Source: Anaerosporobacter faecicola
GTDB lineage: Bacteria > Bacillota > Clostridia > Lachnospirales > Lachnospiraceae
Length of the DNA stretch: 64,000 nt
Direction of reading: 5' to 3'
Assembly (NCBI RefSeq): GCF_012070565.1
Contig: NZ_JAAQRO010000052.1
Location: 124,001-188,000 of the forward strand
The notes beneath the pieces were generated by a model. The model searched no databases. It was given only the letters and a program-made list of their open reading frames with translations, and was not told where the DNA came from. Position 1 is the stretch's first letter, and every line of letters starts with the position of its first letter. The position numbers were made by a program, and so were the translations under genes. Positions 8,684 to 16,138 of the stretch are shown here, piece by piece.

Positions 8684-9526
8684 TTAATTTTCCTCAAGTC
8701 TTTCCTCTAGTAATTTTGATGTACTATCAAGCCAATTGCCATCAAAAAGCTCTATCATACCCTTGTCACAGGCAGCTGAAATTTTCGGATCAATAGGTAG
8801 TTTAGCAAGAACCTTTAAATTATGTTTTTCAGCAATTTCTTCAATGTGGCTTTCGCCAAATATCTGATAGTCCTTGTCGTTATCAGGGCATTTAAAATAA
8901 GACATATTTTCTACCAAACCAATGATTGGGATATTCATCATTTCTGCCATCTTGACGGCTTTAGATACAATCATGGATACCAGTTCTTGTGGAGAGGTTA
9001 CGACAATAATCCCATCAACAGCAATGGATTGAAATACTGTAAGGGGAACATCGCCGGTTCCTGGTGGCATATCGATGAACATAAAATCTACATCACTCCA
9101 GATAACATCAGTCCAGAACTGTTTAACTGTACCAGCAATTATTGGTCCTCTCCATACAACAGGATCAGTATCGTTTTCTAAAAGTAAATTAACAGACATA
9201 ATATCAATGCCAGTCTTTGTTTTAACAGGGAATAGGCCAAATTCGCTACCAGTGGCTTTTCCCCGAATTCCGAATGCCTTTGGAATAGAAGGTCCTGTAA
9301 TATCTGCATCAAGAATGGCAGTATGATAACCCATTCTATTCATGGTAACAGCGAGCATCGAAGTAACAAGTGACTTTCCTACTCCTCCTTTCCCACTGAC
9401 AACACCTATGACTTTTTTGATGCTACTCATCTCATGCAACTTCTCGGAGAAATCAGTTTTTTGTTCTTTTCTTTCTGCACAGTCCTCTGAACAACTGTTG
9501 CAATTTTGATTACAATTTTCGCTCAT
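8684..9526 (-). CDS. Mrp/NBP35-type iron-sulfur cluster carrier ATPase
   Basis: A 280-residue Mrp/ApbC-like P-loop NTPase, a family that binds and hands over [4Fe-4S] clusters. Visible: a Cys-rich N-terminus (CNQNCNSCSEDC) as in NBP35 proteins, deviant Walker A GVVSGKGGVGKS, switch region FMFIDMPPGTGDVPLT, and VENMSYFKCP. The usual C-x-x-C after ENMSYF is broken: the second Cys is replaced (CPDN), so the dimer-bridging cluster site near the C-terminus may be lost or use the N-terminal cysteines. AAAGGAG precedes the ATG. It lies between the MBL and NifX-fusion genes of the same operon. Confidence 0.9.
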   Translation of the reverse strand: MSENCNQNCNSCSEDCAERKEQKTDFSEKLHEMSSIKKVIGVVSGKGGVGKSLVTSMLAVTMNRMGYHTAILDADITGPSIPKAFGIRGKATGSEFGLFPVKTKTGIDIMSVNLLLENDTDPVVWRGPIIAGTVKQFWTDVIWSDVDFMFIDMPPGTGDVPLTVFQSIAVDGIIVVTSPQELVSMIVSKAVKMAEMMNIPIIGLVENMSYFKCPDNDKDYQIFGESHIEEIAEKHNLKVLAKLPIDPKISAACDKGMIELFDGNWLDSTSKLLEERLEEN

Positions 9527-9543
9527 AATTTAGCTCCTTTATT

Positions 9544-10365
9544 TTAGATTGTTATTTCACTGCCTGTTGATAAATAATCAATATTATCACCCATAACAGA
9601 TCTCAGCCTTTCATAGGCTTCTATACCTGTACAATGGCAGGTATAAAACTTTGCTTTTGTAGCCATTAGATATTTACCAATTCTATCTATCATATCAGAG
9701 TCCTCATTGCCACCAGAGCGACTGGAAAGATGAAATCCGCCTATTACATAATCAGGCATACGACCTTTTATTTCTTGAAAATGTTCAAGTATATTTATGA
9801 TACCATTATGAGCACAGCCTGTAACTAGAAGGGTCTTTCCATCTTCCTCTATGATGAGATTCTGTTCATGTGCAAAAGTATCATCTATCATTCGTTCATT
9901 TTGCTCAGTTAGCAAACCACGATTTGATTTCGGTTGAGTCTCTCTTTGAACAACATTCGAGAGTACCTGGATTCCATTACTGATATAGAATTGGTCTGAC
10001 GTAAGTGCAATTTGCTTATTTTGTTTCAGCTCATCATCAAGACCGATAAAATCTAATTTGTCATTTGGACGGATAGCATAATGTTTCTCGAAAGCAAGAT
10101 GGTGTAAATACACCTCTGCTTTTGTATTTTCTTTAAAAAAGGTTTTTAATCCACCACCGTGGTCATAGTGCCCATGTGAAATTACAAGAAAATCAACGTC
10201 AGTGATATTGACGCCAAGTTTTTCAGCATTTTTAAGAAACAATTCACTTGCTCCAACATCAAATAAAATTTTAAGTGCATTTGTTTCAATATACAGACTA
10301 AGACCATGTTCGTTACCGAAGTCTTTCGATATCGATGTGTTTTCCACTAATGTTTTGATAATCAT
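9544..10365 (-). CDS. MBL-fold metallohydrolase
   Basis: A 273-residue metallo-beta-lactamase fold protein with the dinuclear metal motif SHGHYDHGGGL near residue 63, downstream His in VTGCAHNGIIN and GGFHLSS, and a C-terminal FYTCHCTGIEAYERL. This arrangement matches the group annotated as 7,8-dihydropterin-6-methyl-4-(ribofuranosyl)aminobenzene-phosphate synthase-like, which recurs beside NifX/MinD-type clusters in anaerobes; the true substrate there is unknown. Its ATG overlaps the stop of the upstream MinD gene (ATGA), implying coupled translation. Confidence 0.85.
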   Translation of the reverse strand: MIIKTLVENTSISKDFGNEHGLSLYIETNALKILFDVGASELFLKNAEKLGVNITDVDFLVISHGHYDHGGGLKTFFKENTKAEVYLHHLAFEKHYAIRPNDKLDFIGLDDELKQNKQIALTSDQFYISNGIQVLSNVVQRETQPKSNRGLLTEQNERMIDDTFAHEQNLIIEEDGKTLLVTGCAHNGIINILEHFQEIKGRMPDYVIGGFHLSSRSGGNEDSDMIDRIGKYLMATKAKFYTCHCTGIEAYERLRSVMGDNIDYLSTGSEITI

Positions 10366-11246
10366 GACCTTAGCCCACCACCTTCTTCAAAAAGTAATTT
10401 CATTGTCTTATTGTAAACTGCTTTTACTGCTGCACCCGATGCACAATCTATGTCTACAATGGTTCGGCCATTATTAATCGCTTTTACTGCATTCGAATCA
10501 AAAGGTATTCTACCCATAAAAGTCAGCCTTTGTTTTTTACATAGCGCTTCTATCTTTTTTGTGTTTTCTACGTTGGTATCAAATTTGTTTATACATATTA
10601 CTGTCATAGTTCCGAATTTCGCCGCTGTTTTTATGATTCGCTCCAAATCACTAATGCCAGATATGGACGGTTCGGCCACTATCAAAACCATGTCCACACC
10701 GCTAAGTGATGCTATTACAGGACAGCCTATGCCTGGAGAACCGTCAATAATTGCAAGATTGGCATTAACTATCTCCGACTTCATCTGTTTTTTAACCTCT
10801 GTGACCAGCATTCCTGAAGTGCCACTACCCATTTTCAGCTGTGCTGTAGAAAAAACTTCTCCTTCATTTGCATATAACATCAACTCACCAGCTACAGCCG
10901 GTTTTAAAGATATAGCTTCTACTGGACAAACAGCTTTGCAAACTCCACAGCCTTCACATGCAAAAGGATCTACTTTATATTTCTTATCTACTGAAATAGA
11001 ATCAAATCTGCAGTTTTGTCTACACTTATCACATTTGATGCACAGTTCTGGATTTATCTCCGCTTTTGGTAAACCATAATAATCTGTTTTCATTGGTTGA
11101 GAGCTTTGTTCTGTTATAAGGTGTAGGTTAGGTGCATCTACATCACAATCCGCATAAGACTTAGCGTTTGCAAGCTTGATAAAAGCACTGGCTATAGTAG
11201 TTTTCCCAGTACCGCCTTTTCCACTAAGAATAAGAAGTTGTTTCAT
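10362..11246 (-). CDS. MinD-superfamily P-loop ATPase with inserted 2[4Fe-4S] ferredoxin domain (second of pair)
   Basis: A 294-residue ParA/MinD-type ATPase. It has deviant Walker A LSGKGGTGKTTIASAF at residue 6, then a ferredoxin insert at about residues 68-115 with CIKCDKCRQNC and CEGCGVCKAVCPVEAI, and the switch motif AIIDGSPGIGCPVIASL. Each ferredoxin half has the four cysteines of a [4Fe-4S] site. Paired ATPases of this form are characteristic of orange-protein (ORP) clusters in sulfate reducers and relatives, where they are thought to assemble or move a metal-sulfur cofactor in an ATP-dependent way. Overlaps its partner gene by 23 bases. Confidence 0.9.
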   Translation of the reverse strand: MKQLLILSGKGGTGKTTIASAFIKLANAKSYADCDVDAPNLHLITEQSSQPMKTDYYGLPKAEINPELCIKCDKCRQNCRFDSISVDKKYKVDPFACEGCGVCKAVCPVEAISLKPAVAGELMLYANEGEVFSTAQLKMGSGTSGMLVTEVKKQMKSEIVNANLAIIDGSPGIGCPVIASLSGVDMVLIVAEPSISGISDLERIIKTAAKFGTMTVICINKFDTNVENTKKIEALCKKQRLTFMGRIPFDSNAVKAINNGRTIVDIDCASGAAVKAVYNKTMKLLFEEGGGLRS

Positions 11247-12084
11247 GTTGCACCTCCTTTTTCACTGTTTCTAACAGAGAAGAAAATAAAGCCTGATATT
11301 TTTCATTTTCCCTCACGGCAATTTCTGCATTTGAATTCAATATTCCAAGTTCATTATCAAATGGGATCTGATCTAAAATTTTAATGTTTTTTTCTATACA
11401 GAAATTTTCAGCTGGATTTTCACCTTCTATACACTTGTTTAGAACTACACCAAACGGCTTATTGAATAACTTGACCAACTCGTATACCATATTAAGGTTA
11501 TGAACACCAAATAACGTAGGTTCAGCTACCAATATACAATAGTCTGCATCCTTAATACTTTCCATTACAATACAGGCACTTCCAGGAGGACAGTCAATAA
11601 AGGTCAGTTTATCTGCTTCAGGTTTATTCTCAGCAAGCAACTTTTTAATAATAGGGATACCCGAAGCTTCACCAGTATTTAATATTCCTGTGTATACCGT
11701 TACCTGATCGGAAGTTCCTTTTTGAACTTTCCCAATAACCTTTTCTCTCTCTGTCAGTGCCTTTTCAGGGCAAAGCATAATACAACCGCCACAGGAGTGA
11801 CAAACCTCTTCGAAAACAATCAGTTTATCTTTAATATAGGCAAGAGCATTGAATTTACAAAAATCTATGCATTTTCGACATCCATTGCATAGCTCATTAT
11901 TCACCTTTGGAATTTTTACTGATATTTCTTCCTCTTGGACATCTTCGGGTTTAAAGAATAGATGCCCATTTGGCTCTTCAACATCACAATCTATATATGT
12001 TGATATTTTTGCTACCGCAGCTAAATTTACCGATACCAGTGTTTTTCCTGTGCCGCCCTTGCCGCTTAGCACAGCTATTCTCAT
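11224..12084 (-). CDS. MinD-superfamily P-loop ATPase with inserted 2[4Fe-4S] ferredoxin domain (first of pair)
   Basis: Paralogue of the next gene. Starting at the ATG at 12084 (GGAGG eight bases upstream) it reads MRIAVLSGKGGTGKTLVS, followed by the ferredoxin insert CNGCRKCIDFCKFNAL and CHSCGGCIMLCPEKAL, then FIDCPPGSACIVMESI and a C-terminal ATPase half. A longer in-frame start exists but would overlap the upstream gene and lacks a better ribosome-binding site. The two ATPases probably form a heterodimer that binds clusters at the ferredoxin inserts. Confidence 0.9.
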   Translation of the reverse strand: MRIAVLSGKGGTGKTLVSVNLAAVAKISTYIDCDVEEPNGHLFFKPEDVQEEEISVKIPKVNNELCNGCRKCIDFCKFNALAYIKDKLIVFEEVCHSCGGCIMLCPEKALTEREKVIGKVQKGTSDQVTVYTGILNTGEASGIPIIKKLLAENKPEADKLTFIDCPPGSACIVMESIKDADYCILVAEPTLFGVHNLNMVYELVKLFNKPFGVVLNKCIEGENPAENFCIEKNIKILDQIPFDNELGILNSNAEIAVRENEKYQALFSSLLETVKKEVQHETTSYS

Positions 12085-12085
12085 A

Positions 12086-12454
12086 TTAATTGCCTCCGTG
12101 CCCATGAAATCCGGCATGAATTTCATCTAGCAAAGGAAGTTTTCCATCGATGAAAGCATCAATATTATCCTTTACTGATGCGGATGTCGTTTTAAATATT
12201 TCAATATCAGCAGATTTGAGCACTTCAGCAGCATTTTCCCCGCAACGAGGAGTAAGCAAAACATTTGCTTTATTATCTACTATCGTCTGTGCAGCCTTAA
12301 TCCCTGCACCACCTGTACTTGCTGCTGCACTGTTATCAAGAAATACACTTTCCTTAGTATCTACATCATAAATAAGGAAATAGAGAGTGCGTCCAAAGGA
12401 TACACATACGTTTGAATCCACACTTTTCTCATCTACCGGAATTGCTATTTTCAT
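12086..12454 (-). CDS. NifX/NifB family cofactor-binding protein (orange-protein-like)
   Basis: A 122-residue single-domain protein of the dinitrogenase iron-molybdenum cofactor biosynthesis family: MKIAIPVDEKSVDSNVCVSF at the start, then FLDNSAAASTGGAGIKAAQT and VLLTPRCGENAAEVLKSADI. These proteins carry metal-sulfur clusters; the ORP of Desulfovibrio binds a mixed Mo/Cu-sulfide cluster. The candidate ligand residues here include the single Cys in PRCGENA and a short His-containing tail (HAGFHGHGG). GGAGG precedes the ATG, and the gene overlaps the NifU-like gene by 26 bases. Confidence 0.85.
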   Translation of the reverse strand: MKIAIPVDEKSVDSNVCVSFGRTLYFLIYDVDTKESVFLDNSAAASTGGAGIKAAQTIVDNKANVLLTPRCGENAAEVLKSADIEIFKTTSASVKDNIDAFIDGKLPLLDEIHAGFHGHGGN

Positions 12455-12836
12455 AAGAATCCTCCATTCTTTTAACTACTAAATAATTATTGATTGCATT
12501 GCGCAATGCACTTACTCCTAAATTTGAGCAATGAACCTTGCTTTCAGGAAGCCCATCTAGAGCTTCGATTATATCCTCTTCTGTAATTCTTAATGCTTCA
12601 TCCAGGCCTTTTCCTTTTGCCATCACCGATGTCATACTGGACGTTGCAATTGATGCACTGCAGCCAAACACAAGATAACTTATGTCATCTATATGATTGT
12701 CTTTCACCTTTATATAAACGGTAAGATAATCTCCGCACGAAGGGTCTCCAAAACTTCCTTCAGCGTCAGCATCTGGCATGCTATGAGCATTTTGAGGGCA
12801 CATAAAATGTTCAATTACTTTTTCGGAATATATAAT
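12429..12836 (-). CDS. NifU-like iron-sulfur scaffold protein with a probable non-ATG start
   Basis: The body is an IscU/NifU-type scaffold: GSFGDPSCGDYL (first Cys), VFGCSASIATSS (second) and KVHCSNLGVSALRNAI (third), the three cluster ligands of the family. The first ATG (12803) would remove the conserved N-terminal helix. Reading upstream gives YSEKVIEHFMCPQN, the family's normal beginning, in frame back to an ATT at 12836 that overlaps the stop of the preceding gene (TAATT instead of the common TAATG), with GAGG six bases before it. I therefore place the start at ATT 12836; ATA at 12833 is the alternative. Confidence 0.8.
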   Translation of the reverse strand: MIYSEKVIEHFMCPQNAHSMPDADAEGSFGDPSCGDYLTVYIKVKDNHIDDISYLVFGCSASIATSSMTSVMAKGKGLDEALRITEEDIIEALDGLPESKVHCSNLGVSALRNAINNYLVVKRMEDSYENSNSGR

Positions 12837-13213
12837 TAGTCACCTCGATTCTCATTATCTGTAAAGAATCTGCCACGTCCATGCCTATGACAGCCTCGGC
12901 CACATCCATTTCCCGATCCATCACAAAGACGGTATTCGCCTCCCTCAATTATTAACACTTTACCATTCACCAATGATTCAGCTAACTTTCTTCTGGCTTC
13001 TACATATATTCCCTGAACGGTAGCACGGGCAATATTCATTTGTTTTGCACACTCTTCCTGAGTAAAACCCTCCAAATCTATAAGCCTTATTGTTTCATAT
13101 TCATCAACTGTCATGTTTACATGATCTTGATCGTCCAACACTGAATCAAGAGGGCCAAATTTATTACTTTCTGGCAGACAACAAACTTTTCTCCATTTCA
13201 TTGGTCTTGGCAT
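12836..13213 (-). CDS. DUF134 family helix-turn-helix protein
   Basis: A 125-residue DUF134 protein. It starts [15 protein letters not shown], contains a sigma-70 region-4-like helix-turn-helix ([20 protein letters not shown], then [15 protein letters not shown]) and ends in a Cys/His/Gly-rich stretch ([19 protein letters not shown]) that could sense metal or a cluster. DUF134 genes commonly sit next to NifX/MinD cofactor clusters, so this is the best local candidate to control the operon promoter at 13597-13625. Direct binding is an inference. Confidence 0.85.
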   Translation of the reverse strand: MPRPMKWRKVCCLPESNKFGPLDSVLDDQDHVNMTVDEYETIRLIDLEGFTQEECAKQMNIARATVQGIYVEARRKLAESLVNGKVLIIEGGEYRLCDGSGNGCGRGCHRHGRGRFFTDNENRGD

Positions 13214-13276
13214 AATCTATCACCCCATTTCTAATCAGAAATAACCAGAGCGTCCTCCAGTTACCTCTAATACCCG

Positions 13277-13549
13277 TTACAGGTACTTTAATTGTTTATC
13301 AATGACTTCGATTCGGCTTTGCAGTAATTCTTTTTGTTCTTGAAGGAAGTCTTTATGTGTTTTTGTCGCATATTGATTTATTGCTAAACCTCTCCCAAAT
13401 CCACTACCAAAACCTCGTCTGCAAGCAAATCCAAGACCTAATCCAAGTCCAGCACCACGCTTGACTGCATTTTTCCCTGTGCAAAAGCCTAAACCGTGTC
13501 CAGTCATTGTTCCAGCACCCATTGGGCCAGTTCCATCTCTTCTAGGCAT
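13277..13549 (-). CDS. DUF5320-like Gly-rich small protein
   Basis: First gene of the operon. Start at 13549 is fixed by AAGGAGG seven bases upstream. It reads MPRRDGTGPMGAGTMTGHG, then a Gly/Arg-rich low-complexity segment with two Cys (GFCTG, FACRRGFG), and a C-terminal coiled coil (LQEQKELLQSRIEVIDKQLK). MPxxDGTGPxGxGPxTGRG with a C-terminal helix is the signature of DUF5320 proteins found with ORP/NifX clusters in anaerobes; the role is unknown. Confidence 0.8.
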   Translation of the reverse strand: MPRRDGTGPMGAGTMTGHGLGFCTGKNAVKRGAGLGLGLGFACRRGFGSGFGRGLAINQYATKTHKDFLQEQKELLQSRIEVIDKQLKYL

Positions 13550-13572
13550 ACCATTCACCTCCTTGTAGTTTA

Positions 13573-13624
13573 TGACATATGCCATTTACTATCATTAGTA
13601 TACCTCTGTTAATGGCATATGTCA
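13573..13624. promoter_or_regulatory. Mirrored operator-like boxes flanking the operon promoter
   Basis: Two 13-bp boxes, TGACATATGCCAT (13573-13585) and ATGGCATATGTCA (13612-13624), are perfect inverted copies, and each is itself nearly palindromic around CATATG. Their centres are 39 bp apart. One overlaps the -35 hexamer and the other lies just after the start point. This is a typical repressor layout, with looping or paired dimers possible. Confidence 0.7.
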
Positions 13625-13625
13625 A
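13597..13625 (-). promoter_or_regulatory. Sigma-A-type promoter of the metal-cofactor operon
   Basis: On the minus strand, TTGACA (13625-13620), a 17-base spacer and TATACT (13602-13597) give a near-consensus vegetative promoter about 48 bases before the first start codon. The -35 lies inside one of the mirrored boxes. Confidence 0.8.
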
Positions 13626-13735
13626 TAACTCTTTAAATTTTATTTTAAAAATATGCTATAACTCAATTGCAAAGCTTCACTTTTTGATTGATTAAGTTTC
13701 TCATTTCAATTAAAAAGTAAACTGATTTAGTAAAA

Positions 13736-13770
13736 AACACCCCATAGACTCTTATAGCCTACAGGGTGTT
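13736..13770. terminator. Hairpin terminator between the two operons
   Basis: AACACCC paired with GGGTGTT across a 20-base loop, followed on the plus side by a short T-rich stretch and on the minus side by TTTTTTAC. It sits downstream of the permease operon stop (13802, minus strand) and could end leftward transcription before the next promoter. Confidence 0.6.
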
Positions 13771-13801
13771 ATATTTTAATTGTGACACAAAATTAGCATC
13801 G

Positions 13802-14518
13802 TTAATCTTCTATATATTCTATAGCTTTAACAGGACAAGCATTTATTGTAGTTTGAAGTTTTTCCTTATCTATTGTAGTTGCATCATGTGCCTTAATGAC
13901 TGCCTTTTTACTCTTTATTTCAAAGAGTTCTGGATAATTCTTAGTACACAAAGTGCAACCCATGCAAGCACCTTTATTAATTATTAATCCTACTTGTGAT
14001 GTTTCCTCGCTTGGCAAATCCTTATCCTTTATTATCTTGTCTGCAATCCACGAAAAAATGATAATTGCCACAACAGTTAATATCCAACGAATAACCATAA
14101 ACTTAGGGCCTAGAAACTTTGCTTCATTTAAAAGCATTGGAACCTTAATGACTGCCCAAGAACTTAAAATAATAATGATGTTTCTAATTGATGCACCTTT
14201 TTTGTGAAGCATAACGCACATTGGAAATGCCGCATATATTGGGCCTGCTGAAATACTTCCAATTACAAAAGCTAGAAAAACACCTTTGGCTTTGGCGTCC
14301 TTACCTAGAAATTTCATTATTTTTTCTTTTGAAACCCACATATCTAAAAGCGCAGTAAGCACGAAGATAACTGGCATAATCATAAGCATTTCCTTAATGT
14401 AATAGCCACTGTTTTTAACTGATTCTATCCCCATAGACGGATTAATGGTAGTCATAATTGCATATGCCAAAATAATTATAAAAAAGAACAAATTATCCTT
14501 TATTTTTTTTAAGACCAT
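13802..14518 (-). CDS. Permease half with C-terminal ferredoxin-like domain
   Basis: A 238-residue protein. The first 170 residues have about four hydrophobic helices, with SAGPIYAAFPMCVMLHKKGA, a pattern of the DUF318/YraQ/ArsP-type permeases. The last 60 residues form a single-cluster ferredoxin-like domain: GACMGCTLCTKNYPELF (three Cys) and NACPVKAIEYIED (fourth). The combination suggests a redox-aware or metal-linked permease. It overlaps the preceding permease half by one base (TAATG), so the two halves are co-translated and probably form one transporter. The substrate is unknown. Confidence 0.75.
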   Translation of the reverse strand: MVLKKIKDNLFFFIIILAYAIMTTINPSMGIESVKNSGYYIKEMLMIMPVIFVLTALLDMWVSKEKIMKFLGKDAKAKGVFLAFVIGSISAGPIYAAFPMCVMLHKKGASIRNIIIILSSWAVIKVPMLLNEAKFLGPKFMVIRWILTVVAIIIFSWIADKIIKDKDLPSEETSQVGLIINKGACMGCTLCTKNYPELFEIKSKKAVIKAHDATTIDKEKLQTTINACPVKAIEYIED

Positions 14519-15000
14519 TATATAATCACCCCCATTACATGTGCAATAATTATAGCGAACAGAAAACTAAGTCCGTTACGAACTGCTGTAAACTTAACGC
14601 CGAATTCCTTTTTCTCAAGAGGGAAGGTTACAACACCGACCATTGTTAAAGTTGTTAAAAATGCCACGGAAGGAACTATCCCAACTCCCGCATCTACCAG
14701 TGTCCCTACTAGCGGGAAAGCGATAAAGGCTGGAATTAGTGTAATTGTTCCTAACAAAGCCGATGCTATTGTTGCAATTGCAGTTGACTGTTTTTCCACA
14801 AAAGATGCAATATCTGCCGGTGGAAGTAGTGTCAGGATTAATCCAATTGCAAAAATGATTGAAAATATACTTATAGCCATTCCTTTTCCCATATTAAATG
14901 CCATTTTAAGTGCTTGATTTGTCTTTCCCTTATTTTTAGCAAAAGAAACTCCAAGAAAAATTAAAGTTCCAATCCATATGCCGATTGTAAAAATATCCAT
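14518..15000 (-). CDS. Permease, partner half (DUF318/YraQ-like)
   Basis: A 160-residue integral membrane protein with about four to five helices (for example FTIGIWIGTLIFLGVSF, ISIFSIIFAIGLILTLL, ALLGTITLIPAFIAFPLVG, GLSFLFAIIIAHVMGVII). The segment TLIPAFIAFPLVGTLVDAG parallels SAGPIYAAFPMCVML in the next gene, so the two genes look like two halves of one duplicated-fold permease. The pair lies in a cupin-permease operon divergent from a Crp/Fnr regulator. Confidence 0.75.
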   Translation of the reverse strand: MDIFTIGIWIGTLIFLGVSFAKNKGKTNQALKMAFNMGKGMAISIFSIIFAIGLILTLLPPADIASFVEKQSTAIATIASALLGTITLIPAFIAFPLVGTLVDAGVGIVPSVAFLTTLTMVGVVTFPLEKKEFGVKFTAVRNGLSFLFAIIIAHVMGVII

Positions 15001-15020
15001 TTATAATTCCTCCATCTTGT

Positions 15021-15335
15021 TTATATCTTTGGTGCTGGTGATTTTACAACAATTAATTCTAGAGTATCATCATTAAGATTTTTTACATTCATTTTTGTAT
15101 TAACTGGAATCTTTATCAAAGTATTATACGAATACTCGTGAACTTCTTGTTCATCAAGACCGATAGACAGAGTTCCTTTCATAACGGTCATATAAACATT
15201 AGAGTTGGAGAAATGTTCAGGCAACCCCTCACCCTTATTAAAGACCATGTGCAAATAATGTAGGTTTTCATCAAAAACAACCTTCTCCACTGCTTTCTCA
15301 TTTTTCTTAGATAACTCAAATACTTTTTCTATCAT
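15021..15335 (-). CDS. Small cupin-domain protein
   Basis: A 104-residue single cupin barrel: GLPEHFSNSNVYMTVMKGTL and LIKIPVNTKMNVKNLNDDTLEL give the two conserved motifs. The usual HxH of motif 1 is reduced to one His (PEHFSN), so metal binding is uncertain. First gene of the leftward operon with the two permease halves and directly opposite the Crp/Fnr gene. It may bind a ligand or act as an accessory to that regulator. Confidence 0.75.
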   Translation of the reverse strand: MIEKVFELSKKNEKAVEKVVFDENLHYLHMVFNKGEGLPEHFSNSNVYMTVMKGTLSIGLDEQEVHEYSYNTLIKIPVNTKMNVKNLNDDTLELIVVKSPAPKI

Positions 15336-15394
15336 AATAAATTGCCTCCTTTTTATTCGTTGTAATCATATTAACATTATATTTTATAACTAAA

Positions 15395-15423
15395 TAGACA
15401 CATAAGTTTCTTTTTGATATAAT
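15395..15423 (+). promoter_or_regulatory. Promoter of the Crp/Fnr gene
   Basis: TAGACA (15395-15400), a 17-base spacer and a perfect TATAAT (15418-15423), with AAAAGGTGAT just before the ATG at 15444. A weak palindrome, TTGTAATCATATTAACA (15360-15376), lies between the divergent genes and could be an Fnr-type site; this is tentative. Confidence 0.75.
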
Positions 15424-15443
15424 AAAAATAAAAAGGTGATTTT

Positions 15444-16082
15444 ATGGTTGAAGACTTAAAAAATCTACCTCACTTTAAAGATGTAGATCAAAAAGTATTA
15501 GAAAGTTTAATTTTAAGCAATCAAATTATTAAGCGTTCTTATAACAAAGGAATAACTGTGCATGAGCAATATTCAGAGTGTTATGGAATGGATATAGTTC
15601 TTTCAGGCAATTTAATAGCCTATTCTCTAGCATCTAACGGTTCTGAAACTATTGTATCTAAATTTTGCGAAGGCAGTATTATTGGGGCAAATCTCTTATT
15701 CGGGGAGCAAAATAGATATCCAATGAATATTTATTGTACAGCTGGATGTACCCTTTTCCATATTTCAAAAATAGCAGTTAGCAAGCTGCTAAAAGAATAT
15801 AGTTTTGTTATGTCCTTTGTGAAGTCACTATCCTTAAACTCCCAAGGGATGAATAAAAAAATAGCTATGTATACTCAGAAATCTTTAAGAGAAAACCTGA
15901 TGGATTACCTTGTTGCACTTTCTGCCGTTCAGAAATCTAAAACTATCATTTTACCTATTTCAAAAAAACAGCTTGCTGACCATTTTGGTGTTCAAAGACC
16001 ATCGCTTTTTCGTGAATTAAAACGAATGAAAGATGAAGGGTTAATAGAAATCGATAATAGAAATATTACAATTCATGATTAA
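15444..16082 (+). CDS. Crp/Fnr family transcriptional regulator
   Basis: A 212-residue regulator: an N-terminal cyclic-nucleotide-binding-like barrel (GMDIVLSGNLIAYSLASNGS, FCEGSIIGANLLFGE) and a C-terminal winged helix with recognition region SKKQLADHFGVQRPSLFREL. There is no N-terminal Cys cluster as in classic Fnr, so if it senses redox it does so differently, or it binds a small ligand. It is transcribed divergently from the cupin-permease operon, its likely target. Confidence 0.9.
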   Translation: MVEDLKNLPHFKDVDQKVLESLILSNQIIKRSYNKGITVHEQYSECYGMDIVLSGNLIAYSLASNGSETIVSKFCEGSIIGANLLFGEQNRYPMNIYCTAGCTLFHISKIAVSKLLKEYSFVMSFVKSLSLNSQGMNKKIAMYTQKSLRENLMDYLVALSAVQKSKTIILPISKKQLADHFGVQRPSLFRELKRMKDEGLIEIDNRNITIHD

Positions 16083-16094
16083 CATTAGAAAGCA

Positions 16095-16119
16095 CCCCTA
16101 GCTTTTATAAGTCTAGGGG
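16095..16119 (+). terminator. Hairpin after the Crp/Fnr gene, near the prophage left edge
   Basis: Perfect CCCCTAG/CTAGGGG stem with an 11-base loop, followed by ATTCCCC rather than a T-run. It separates the host gene from the first recombinase stop at 16139. The attachment site should lie in or near this 56-base gap. Confidence 0.55.
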
Positions 16120-16138
16120 GATTCCCCATAATTAAAAT

